Shown here: positions 25,468-31,649 of the stretch, in pieces | How positions within the stretch are numbered: the first letter of the stretch is position 1 | Layout: the number at the start of each line of letters is the position of its first letter | DNA from: JABFWF01 sp035539135 | Lineage (GTDB): Bacteria > Pseudomonadota > Gammaproteobacteria > Xanthomonadales > Xanthomonadaceae | DNA length: 64,000 nucleotides | Direction of reading: 5' to 3' | Assembly (NCBI GenBank): GCA_035539135.1 | Contig: DATLJD010000013.1 | Span: 1 to 64,000 of the forward strand | Made by a program: the position numbers and the translations under genes | The notes under the pieces: model-generated | What the model saw: the letters and a program-made list of their open reading frames with translations, nothing else | Database searches by the model: none | Told to the model about the DNA's origin: nothing

Positions 25468-25784
25468 GCCTTGTGCACCTCGGCGAGCATGCGCGCCAGC
25501 TCGCCGGACTCCGCGAGCTCGAGGGTGATGTCGCAGCCGCCGATCAGCTCGCCGTTGATGAACAGCTGCGGGAAGGTCGGCCAGTTGGAGTAGCGCGGCA
25601 GGTTGGCGCGGATCTCCGGCTCCTCGAGCACGTTGATGGTGTGCAGCCCGGTCGCGCCGGCGCCCTTGAGCGCCTGCACGGTGCGGCTGGAAAAGCCGCA
25701 CATCGGGAACTGCGGCGTGCCCTTCATGAACAACACGACCGGGTGGCCTTCGACCTCGGCCCGGATCCGTTCCAGCACGGACAT
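25464..25784 (-). CDS. grxD: Monothiol glutaredoxin, Grx4 type
   Basis: A 106-residue glutaredoxin with the monothiol CGFS active site (Cys29), KGTP upstream, WPTFPQLFING and GGCDITLELAESGEL, all typical of Grx4/GrxD. Such proteins bind [2Fe-2S] clusters with glutathione and pass them on. The open frame extends far upstream but the ATG at 25784 gives the exact family N-terminus. It is divergent from sodB, which starts 126 bp away, pairing an Fe-S trafficking gene with an iron superoxide dismutase. Confidence 0.97.
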   Translation of the reverse strand: MSVLERIRAEVEGHPVVLFMKGTPQFPMCGFSSRTVQALKGAGATGLHTINVLEEPEIRANLPRYSNWPTFPQLFINGELIGGCDITLELAESGELARMLAEVHKA

Positions 25785-25843
25785 GGACTGCTTCTCCTGC
25801 GGGACCGCCGCCGCGCGCTGACGGCCGGCGACGGGGGTGGGGG

Positions 25844-25849
25844 TAGAAT
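25844..25849 (+). promoter_or_regulatory. Probable -10 box for sodB
   Basis: TAGAAT lies 61 bp upstream of the sodB start in a locally A/T-richer stretch of the grxD-sodB divergent region. No clear -35 is seen at 17 bp. Confidence 0.4.
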
Positions 25850-25910
25850 CGCGATTGTAAGCCTTCACGCGGCGGCGCACGCCCCGCCCCTTCCCCGACA
25901 GGAGTCCTCC

Positions 25911-26489
25911 ATGGCCATCGAACTGCCTCCCCTGCCCTTCGAGCGCACCGCGCTGGAACCGCACATCTCCGGCGAAACGATCGACTACCACTACGGCAAG
26001 CACCACAAGGCCTACGTGGACAACCTCAACAAGATGATCGCCGGCACCGAGTTCGAGGCGATGCCGCTGGAGGAGATCGTCCGCAAGTCGCAGGGCGGCA
26101 TGTTCAACAACGCCGCGCAGGTGTGGAACCACACCTTCTACTGGAACTGCCTGTCGCCCAAGGGCGGCGGCGAGCCCACCGGCAAGGTCGCCGACGCGAT
26201 CGCCAGGGCGTTCGGCGGCTTCGACAAGTTCAAGGAGCAGTTCAGCGACACCGCGGTCAAGACCTTCGGCTCCGGCTGGGCCTGGCTGGTGCAGCGCCCG
26301 GACGGCGCGCTGGCGCTGGCGTCCACGCCCAACGCGGTCACCCCGCTCACCGGCGAGGACACCGCGCTGCTGACCTGCGACGTGTGGGAGCACGCCTACT
26401 ACATCGACTACCGCAACGCGCGGCCGAAGTACGTCGAGGCGTTCTGGAACCTGGTCAACTGGGACTTCGTCGCCGCGAACATGCGCTGA
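25911..26489 (+). CDS. sodB: Superoxide dismutase, iron type
   Basis: A 192-residue Fe/Mn SOD that converts superoxide to oxygen and hydrogen peroxide in the cytoplasm. Metal ligands appear as His in YHYGKHH (~26), His in WNHTFYW (~74), and the DVWEHAYY motif (Asp and His, ~157-161). The Gln in AAQVWNHTFYW is the position typical of iron-dependent enzymes (Mn enzymes usually have GGHxNH). A strong AGGAG ribosome site precedes the ATG. A terminator follows. Confidence 0.96.
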   Translation: MAIELPPLPFERTALEPHISGETIDYHYGKHHKAYVDNLNKMIAGTEFEAMPLEEIVRKSQGGMFNNAAQVWNHTFYWNCLSPKGGGEPTGKVADAIARAFGGFDKFKEQFSDTAVKTFGSGWAWLVQRPDGALALASTPNAVTPLTGEDTALLTCDVWEHAYYIDYRNARPKYVEAFWNLVNWDFVAANMR

Positions 26490-26507
26490 GCGGGCTCATC
26501 GAAACGG

Positions 26508-26534
26508 AAACGGCCGGGCATGTCCCGGCCGTTT
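26508..26534. terminator. Bidirectional terminator between sodB and purK
   Basis: Stem AAACGGCCGGG/CCCGGCCGTTT with a 5-nt loop, followed by TCTTTTT on the plus strand and by TCCGTTTC on the minus strand. It serves the convergent sodB and purK genes. Confidence 0.85.
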
Positions 26535-26577
26535 TCTTTTTCGCGGCAGCGCGCCGGAACGCGACGGCTCCCCGGGA

Positions 26578-27732
26578 TCAGTCCCCGCGCAGGCGCGCGA
26601 CGACCGGCGCGACCTGTGCTTCGCGCCCGAGCGCGGCGCCGACCCGCGCGAGCGCATCGGCGAGCGCGGCCGGATCGTCCGCGCGCAGGGTGGCGTGGCC
26701 GACCTTGCGGCCGGCGCGCGGCGACTTGCCGTAGTCGTGCCAGTGGCCGCCCGCTTCGGCCAGCACCGGCACGGCCGGCGGCAGTTCGCCGATCCAGTTG
26801 AGCATGCACGCGGTGCCGACCATGCGCGTGTCGCCCAGCGGCAGGCCGAGCACCGCGCGCAGGTGGTTCTGGAACTGCGACGTCTCGCTGCCCTCGATGG
26901 TCCAGTGGCCGGAGTTGTGCACGCGCGGCGCGAGTTCGTTGGCAAGCAACTCGCCGTCGCGCAGGAACAGCTCGAGCGCGAACACGCCGACGTAGTCGAG
27001 CGCCTCCGCCAGCCGCCGCGCGTAGTCCCGGGCCGTCGCCTGCAACGCCGGGTCCGCGCTGGCGGGCGCGAGGCTGGCCGACAGGATGCCGTCCACATGC
27101 CGGTTCTCGGTCAGCGGCCAGGTGCGCAGCTCGCCGTCGCGGCCGCGCACGGCGATCACCGACAGCTCGCGTTCGAACGGCACGAAGGCCTCGAGAATCA
27201 GCCCGACCGTGTCCGCCTGCGCGCCGAGCGCGGCCCAGGCGTCGTCGGCGCCCGCGCCTGAACGCTCCGGACGGATACGGAACTGGCCCTTGCCGTCGTA
27301 GCCGAGGCGGCGGGTCTTGAGGATGCACGGCGTGCCGATGCGCGCGATCGCGGCGTCGAGGTCGGCGCGGGAGGCCACCGCGGCGAATTCCGGCACCGGG
27401 ATGCCGAGCTCGCGGAACAGGGTCTTCTCCGCCAGCCGGTCCTGCACGGTACCGAGCGCGCGCGGATTGGGGAACACCGGCACCCGCGCCGCCAGCCACT
27501 GCGCCGACTCGGCCGGCACGTTCTCGAAGTCGAAGGTGGCGACGTCGACCCGGGACGCGAACTCCGCCAGCGCGCGCTCGTCGCGGTAATCGCCGACCAC
27601 CATCGGCGCGAACTGCCCGGCGCAGGCGTCGGCGGCGGTGTCCATCACCAGGAAGCGCAGGCCGAGCGGCGCGCCCGAAAGCGCGAGCATGCGGGCCAGC
27701 TGCCCGCCGCCGAGGATGCCGACGGTGGTCAT
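26578..27732 (-). CDS. purK: 5-(carboxyamino)imidazole ribonucleotide synthase
   Basis: A 384-residue ATP-grasp enzyme that makes N5-CAIR from AIR, bicarbonate and ATP in purine synthesis. The N-terminus TVGILGGGQLARMLA is diagnostic, as are the ATP-grasp segments KTRRLGYDGKGQ (~150) and LELFLRDGELLANELAPRVHNSGHWT (~260). The ATG at 27732 overlaps the purE stop as ATGA, so the two-step PurE/PurK route is co-translated. The frame is open far upstream but the family start is unambiguous. Confidence 0.97.
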   Translation of the reverse strand: MTTVGILGGGQLARMLALSGAPLGLRFLVMDTAADACAGQFAPMVVGDYRDERALAEFASRVDVATFDFENVPAESAQWLAARVPVFPNPRALGTVQDRLAEKTLFRELGIPVPEFAAVASRADLDAAIARIGTPCILKTRRLGYDGKGQFRIRPERSGAGADDAWAALGAQADTVGLILEAFVPFERELSVIAVRGRDGELRTWPLTENRHVDGILSASLAPASADPALQATARDYARRLAEALDYVGVFALELFLRDGELLANELAPRVHNSGHWTIEGSETSQFQNHLRAVLGLPLGDTRMVGTACMLNWIGELPPAVPVLAEAGGHWHDYGKSPRAGRKVGHATLRADDPAALADALARVGAALGREAQVAPVVARLRGD

Positions 27733-28241
27733 CGGCGGGGATCGTCGTTGCCGACGACCTCCTCGGTCTGGCGCGCCCGGAACGCGGCCAGCGCGTCGCG
27801 GATGTCGGGGAATTCCGCCGCCAGCATCGCCGCCGCGAACAGCGCCGCGTTGGCGGCGCCGGCGTTGCCGATCGCGAAGGTCGCGACCGGGATCCCGGCC
27901 GGCATCTGCACGATCGACAGCAGCGAGTCCAGGCCGTTCAGCGCGCGGCTCTGGACCGGCACGCCCAGCACCGGCACCGGCGTCTTCGCCGCCAGCATGC
28001 CGGGCAGGTGGGCCGCGCCGCCGGCACCGGCGACGATCGCGCGCAGGCCGCGCGCCTGCGCGGTGGCGGCGTATTCGAACAGCACGTCGGGCGTGCGGTG
28101 CGCCGACACCACGCGCACCTCGTGCGGCACGCCGAGCGCGGCGAGGCGTTCGGCCGCGTGCTGCATCGTCTCCCAGTCGGAGCGCGAGCCCATCACGACG
28201 CCGACCAGCGGGTCGGCCTGGCGAGTCGCATTGGCGGGCAT
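27729..28241 (-). CDS. purE: 5-(carboxyamino)imidazole ribonucleotide mutase
   Basis: A 170-residue class I PurE converting N5-CAIR to CAIR. Motifs: VGVVMGSRSDWETM (~16-29), VVSAHRTPD (~55) and AGAGGAAHLPGMLAAKTPVPVLGVPV. The ATG at 28241 has an AGGGGA ribosome site; a frame start six codons earlier lacks one. Paired with purK by a 4-nt overlap and divergent from the Trm112-like gene. Confidence 0.97.
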   Translation of the reverse strand: MPANATRQADPLVGVVMGSRSDWETMQHAAERLAALGVPHEVRVVSAHRTPDVLFEYAATAQARGLRAIVAGAGGAAHLPGMLAAKTPVPVLGVPVQSRALNGLDSLLSIVQMPAGIPVATFAIGNAGAANAALFAAAMLAAEFPDIRDALAAFRARQTEEVVGNDDPRR

Positions 28242-28299
28242 GGTCGTCCCCTGTCGCAAAGACGTATTCTACCGGGCCCGCGCGCACGAAAGGGACGCC

Positions 28300-28569
28300 A
28301 TGGACCGCAAGCTGCTCGACATCCTCGCCTGCCCGGCGACGCGCCAGCCGCTGGCGCTGCTGGAGGCGCGCGGCCTCGAGCTGCTGAACCAGGCGGTCGC
28401 CGCCGGCGCCCTGAAGCGGGTGGACGGCACGCCGCAGGCCGAGCCGCTGCGCGAGGCCCTGATCACCCGCGACCGCCGTCTGGCCTACCGCATCGACGAC
28501 GGCATCCCGGTGCTGCTGGCCGAGGAAGGCATCGCCACCGGCCAAGTCGCCGACTTCCCGCGCGAATGA
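28300..28569 (+). CDS. Trm112-family small protein
   Basis: An 89-residue protein with the N-terminal MDRKLLDILACPATRQPLAL motif of the Trm112/YcaR family, extended by an insert (~25-60) not found in the 60-residue members, and ending in the conserved YRIDDGIPVLLAEEGI. Trm112-like proteins act as methyltransferase partners in some organisms; many bacterial members are uncharacterised. Only one Cys of the potential zinc site remains. Its stop overlaps the nadC start (ATGA). Confidence 0.88.
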   Translation: MDRKLLDILACPATRQPLALLEARGLELLNQAVAAGALKRVDGTPQAEPLREALITRDRRLAYRIDDGIPVLLAEEGIATGQVADFPRE

Positions 28570-29441
28570 GCGCGGTGCTCCCGGACGTCGCGCCGCCGCC
28601 GGCCGAGGTCATCGCCGCCGACATCGCCCGCGCCCTGGCCGAGGACCTCGGCAGCGGCGACGTCACCGCGCAGCTGCTGCCGGACGGCGCCGCCGACGCC
28701 TACCTGCTGTGCAAGGAGGACGCGGTCGTGTGCGGGCGGCCGTGGTTCGACGCCTGCCATCGCGCGCTGGACCCGGACGTGCGCATCCGCTGGCGCGTGC
28801 GCGAGGGCGAGCGGGTCGCCGCCGGCACCGTCATCGCCACCCTCGCCGGCCGCGTCCACACCCTGGTCAGCGCCGAGCGCACCGCGCTCAATTTCCTGCA
28901 GACCCTGAGCGGCACCGCGACCACCACCGCGCATTACGTCGAGGCGGTGCGCGGGACCGGCACCCGCATCCTCGACACCCGCAAGACGCTCCCCGGCCTG
29001 CGCCTCGCGCAGAAGTACGCGGTGCGGGTGGGCGGCGGCTGCAACCACCGCATCGGCCTGTTCGACGCGGTGATGCTGAAGGAGAACCACGTGCGCGCCG
29101 CCGGGTCGATCGAGGCCGCGGTCGCCGCCGCCCGCGCGCTGCACCCGCAGTTGCCGTTGATCGTCGAGGTGGAATCGCTGGAAGAACTGGTGCAGGCGCT
29201 GCGCGCCGGCTGCACCCGCGTGCTGATCGACGACTTCAGCCCGGAGATGCGGCGCGAGGCGGTGCGGATCGCGCGGGCGGCGCCGTTCGACGGCCGCATC
29301 CCGCTGGAAGCCTCCGGCAGCGTCGACCTCGCCGGCCTGCGCGCGGTCGCCGCCGACGGCGTGGACTACGTTTCGATCGGCGCGCTGACCAAGCACGTGC
29401 GGGCGATCGACCTGTCGATGAAGCTGGGGCCGGCGCCGTAG
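28566..29441 (+). CDS. nadC: Nicotinate-nucleotide pyrophosphorylase (carboxylating)
   Basis: A 291-residue quinolinate phosphoribosyltransferase for NAD synthesis. Recognisable segments: ALAEDLGSGDVTAQLLP (~22), ERTALNFLQTLSGTAT (~105), ILDTRKTLPGLRLAQKYAVRVGGGCNHRIGLFDAVMLKENH (~135-178) and IPLEASGSVDLAGLRAVAADGVDYVSIGALTKH. Full length. The ATG overlaps the Trm112-like stop. The stop TAG lies in a GTAG sequence that begins a REP-like element, so the last codons abut or are set by that repeat. Confidence 0.97.
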   Translation: MSAVLPDVAPPPAEVIAADIARALAEDLGSGDVTAQLLPDGAADAYLLCKEDAVVCGRPWFDACHRALDPDVRIRWRVREGERVAAGTVIATLAGRVHTLVSAERTALNFLQTLSGTATTTAHYVEAVRGTGTRILDTRKTLPGLRLAQKYAVRVGGGCNHRIGLFDAVMLKENHVRAAGSIEAAVAAARALHPQLPLIVEVESLEELVQALRAGCTRVLIDDFSPEMRREAVRIARAAPFDGRIPLEASGSVDLAGLRAVAADGVDYVSIGALTKHVRAIDLSMKLGPAP

Positions 29442-29506
29442 AGGAGCTTGCTCCGCTGCGATGAGCCGATCCCGCCTCGCGGCAAGGGGAGCAAGCTCTG
29501 CTCTAC
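29438..29506. repeat. REP-like inverted repeat pair (GTAG...CTAC)
   Basis: A 69-bp element opening GTAGAGGAGCTTGCTCC and closing with GGAGCAAGCTCTGCTCTAC, i.e. two convergent GTAG-headed palindromes. It shares the GGAGCTTGCTCCGCT core with the element at 53522-53591. Confidence 0.8.
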
Positions 29507-29622
29507 GCACCGGCGCAGCAATCCCGCCTCGGGGAAGCGAAGCAAGCTCCGCTCTGCGCACCGGCGCAGCAATCCCGCCTCGGGCAAGCGGAGCAAGCTC
29601 CGCTCTGCGTATCGGCGCAGGG
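29469..29622. repeat. Three tandem copies of a 51-bp repeat
   Basis: Copies at 29469-29520 (52 bp), 29521-29571 and 29572-29622 (51 bp each) share ATCCCGCCTCG at the start, GAGCAAGCTC or AGCAAGCTCC in the middle and CGGCGCAG at the end. It overlaps the REP element, with each unit carrying one half of the palindrome, and lies between the nadC stop and the FHA gene stop. No ORF of merit is present. Confidence 0.85.
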
Positions 29623-29658
29623 ATCCGGCCTGCGCGGCCGACGCGCGGGCCGTCGGGG

Positions 29659-30450
29659 TCAGCGCAGCAGCGCCGCGCCCCAGATCGCCGCCAGGCCGAG
29701 CGCCGCCAGGCCCACCCACCACCACGGCGAGATCCCACCGCGCACCGCGGCCGGCTCGACCTTGGCGGCCGGCGGCTGCAGCGGTTCGCCCTGACCCGGC
29801 GCGACCACGCGGAAACGCAGGGTGTCGAAACCGACCTCGTCGCCCGGCCGCGCGAGCCCGCGCTGGATCCGGCGACCATTGAGGAAGCTGCCGTTGGTCG
29901 AGCCCAGGTCCTCGATCTGCAGGCCGTCGTTGGTCGGCACCAGGCGCGCGTGCTGGCGCGACAGCCCGGCCTCGTCCAGGTGCAGCGCGCACTCGCTGGA
30001 GCGGCCGATCACGGTCGGCCCGACCAGCGGATAGCTGCGGCCGAAACCTTCGCCCGACACCCCGCGCAGCACGTACTTCGGTAGCACCGGCCGCACCGCG
30101 GTCGCGCCCGGATCGTCGTTGGCCGGCGGCGGCAGGTGGCCGGCGTGCGGCTGCCGGGCCGGGGACGGCGTGTCGATCGCGGCCAGGCGGGCCTGGATCC
30201 GGTCGAAGCTGACGCTGTCGCCGGGGCGCAGCGCGATCAGGCCGTCCACCGCGCGGCCGTTGACGCTGACCGTGGTGCCGTGCGGCACCTGCAGCATCAC
30301 CCCGTTGGCGGTGACGTGCAACTCGCAATGCTGCGGCAGCACGCCGGGGCGGTCGATGACGATGTTGGCGCCCGGATCGGAACCGACCCGGTTGATGCCG
30401 GGGCCAAGCAGGACCTGCGGGTGCTCGCCGCCAGGGAACACGAGTTTCAT
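29659..30450 (-). CDS. FHA-domain membrane-anchored protein
   Basis: A 263-residue protein. An N-terminal, somewhat degenerate FHA fold (~10-95, VGSDPGANIVIDRP, PQHCELHV) is followed by a linker and a canonical second FHA domain (~125-215) with VIGRSSECALHL, LSRQHARL and STNGSFLNG, the phosphothreonine-binding residues. A single C-terminal membrane helix (WWWVGLAALGLAAIWGAALL) ends the chain. FHA proteins bind phosphothreonine partners. No Ser/Thr kinase is linked in the window. The ATG at 30450 is preferred to a GTG 14 codons earlier. Confidence 0.9.
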   Translation of the reverse strand: MKLVFPGGEHPQVLLGPGINRVGSDPGANIVIDRPGVLPQHCELHVTANGVMLQVPHGTTVSVNGRAVDGLIALRPGDSVSFDRIQARLAAIDTPSPARQPHAGHLPPPANDDPGATAVRPVLPKYVLRGVSGEGFGRSYPLVGPTVIGRSSECALHLDEAGLSRQHARLVPTNDGLQIEDLGSTNGSFLNGRRIQRGLARPGDEVGFDTLRFRVVAPGQGEPLQPPAAKVEPAAVRGGISPWWWVGLAALGLAAIWGAALLR

Positions 30451-30556
30451 GCCGTCACCGGATGCTGCTGGGAAAGCGGAAAGGTTGATCACGCGGCCGT
30501 GAAGCCGGCGCCAAGTCTAGCTTGCCGACCGCCGCCCGGAACCCCACAGTAGTCGC

Positions 30557-30883
30557 ATGCCGAGCCTGTTGCTTTTGATGATCGCGCTGGCGATCGGAGT
30601 CCTCGCCTGGACCAGCGCCCGCGCCGCCGCCGAGCGCGCCGGCGAGGTCGGCCGCGCCGCCTGCGAGGCGGCTGGGGTGCAGTGGCTGGACCAGACCGTG
30701 CACGCCAGTGGCGTGCGCCTGTGCCGCGGCGAGGACGGGCGGCTGGGGCTGGAGCGCAGCTTCCGGTTCGAATATTCCGAGGACGGCGCGGACCGCCACG
30801 TCGGCCGGCTGGTCCTGCGCGGGACCCGGCTGGTGTCGTTCAGCGGGCCGGCCCGGGGGACCTCGGTGCTGCGGATGCACTAG
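30557..30883 (+). CDS. DUF3301-type small membrane protein
   Basis: A 108-residue protein with one N-terminal membrane helix (LLLLMIALAIGVLAW) and a soluble remainder containing CEAAGVQWLDQTVHASGVRLCRGEDGRLGLERSFRFEYSEDG..RHVGRLVLRG, which matches the DUF3301 pattern of gammaproteobacteria. Function unknown. It is divergent from the FHA gene, with 106 bp between them, and convergent with sspB. Confidence 0.82.
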   Translation: MPSLLLLMIALAIGVLAWTSARAAAERAGEVGRAACEAAGVQWLDQTVHASGVRLCRGEDGRLGLERSFRFEYSEDGADRHVGRLVLRGTRLVSFSGPARGTSVLRMH

Positions 30884-30895
30884 CCGCGGCGTCCC

Positions 30896-31330
30896 CTACT
30901 TCACCACCCGAAGGTGCGGCGCGCCGCGGCGCGGCGGCGCGGGTGCGTCGCCGCCGTCCTCCGGCGGCGCCGGCGGCTCGTCGTCCGGGCCGGTGGCGAG
31001 CCCATCGTCGGGCAGCGCCATGCCCTGCCCGGTTTCGCGCGCGTAGATCGCCAGGATCGCGCCGACCGGCACCACCACCGGGTAGCTGACGCCGCCGAAG
31101 CGGGCGGTGAAGCTGACCGCGTCGTTGCCCATTTCCAGGGTGGCCACCGCGCGCGCCGCGATGTTGAGCACGACCTTGCCGTCGTTGACCGCGTGCGCCG
31201 GTACCTGCACGCCCGGCTGGCTGGCGTCCACCAGCAGGTGCGGGGTCATGCCGTTGTCGGCAATCCATTCGTACAGCGCCCGCAGCAGGTACGGACGATG
31301 GCTGGTCATCGCGTGGGCGGCATCCGTCAT
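30896..31330 (-). CDS. sspB: ClpXP adaptor, stringent starvation protein B
   Basis: A 144-residue SspB: the folded substrate-binding domain (MTSHRPYLLRALYEWIADNGMTPHLLVDA, VNDGKVVLNIAARAVATLEMG, FTARFGG) occupies ~8-105, then a flexible Pro/Asp/Gly-rich linker leads to the C-terminal ClpX-binding tail LRVVK. SspB hands ssrA-tagged proteins to ClpXP. The usual sspA partner is not adjacent. An alternative start MTSHRP lies at 31309; the ATG at 31330 adds seven residues. Confidence 0.95.
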   Translation of the reverse strand: MTDAAHAMTSHRPYLLRALYEWIADNGMTPHLLVDASQPGVQVPAHAVNDGKVVLNIAARAVATLEMGNDAVSFTARFGGVSYPVVVPVGAILAIYARETGQGMALPDDGLATGPDDEPPAPPEDGGDAPAPPRRGAPHLRVVK

Positions 31331-31385
31331 GCCGGCAGTGTAGCGGCTCGGGGCGCGACGGGCCGCGCCGGCCGCGGGACACGCG

Positions 31386-31556
31386 TCAGCGGACGCGGTC
31401 CCAGCCAACCTGCCGGCGCCGGTCCTGGCCGCCGCGACGGTCGTTCCGGTCCAGTTCGAAGCGGATTTCCTCGCGGCGGTCGTGCCCCTGCCGGCGGTCC
31501 CTGCCCGAGCGCCGCTCCCGTCCACGCGGGCCGCCGGGTGTCTGCTCGCTGGCCAT
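31386..31556 (-). CDS. Small arginine-rich protein, 56 residues
   Basis: Minus-strand ORF from an ATG at 31556 to TGA at 31386, preceded by a good GGGAGG ribosome site. The product is very basic and charged: about a third of its residues are Arg and it contains RRSGRDRRQGHDRREE and RNDRRGG with Trp and Asp near the C-terminus. I do not recognise the family. It lies between the S9 peptidase gene and sspB on the same strand. The ribosome site and clean gap support it; codon bias in such a GC-rich genome can mimic genes. Confidence 0.5.
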   Translation of the reverse strand: MASEQTPGGPRGRERRSGRDRRQGHDRREEIRFELDRNDRRGGQDRRRQVGWDRVR

Positions 31557-31649
31557 GCCTGCCTCCCGCGGCCGAAGGGCCGCCGGCGCAGCGTCACGCG
31601 CCGGACAGCCGCCGTCAAGCGGCCGTCCGGGCGGCGTGTCCGGCGGCGC

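Noticed and set aside
29469..29622. Possible CRISPR array
   Set aside because: Units are directly adjacent with no unique spacers, and they carry REP palindrome halves; no cas genes are present.
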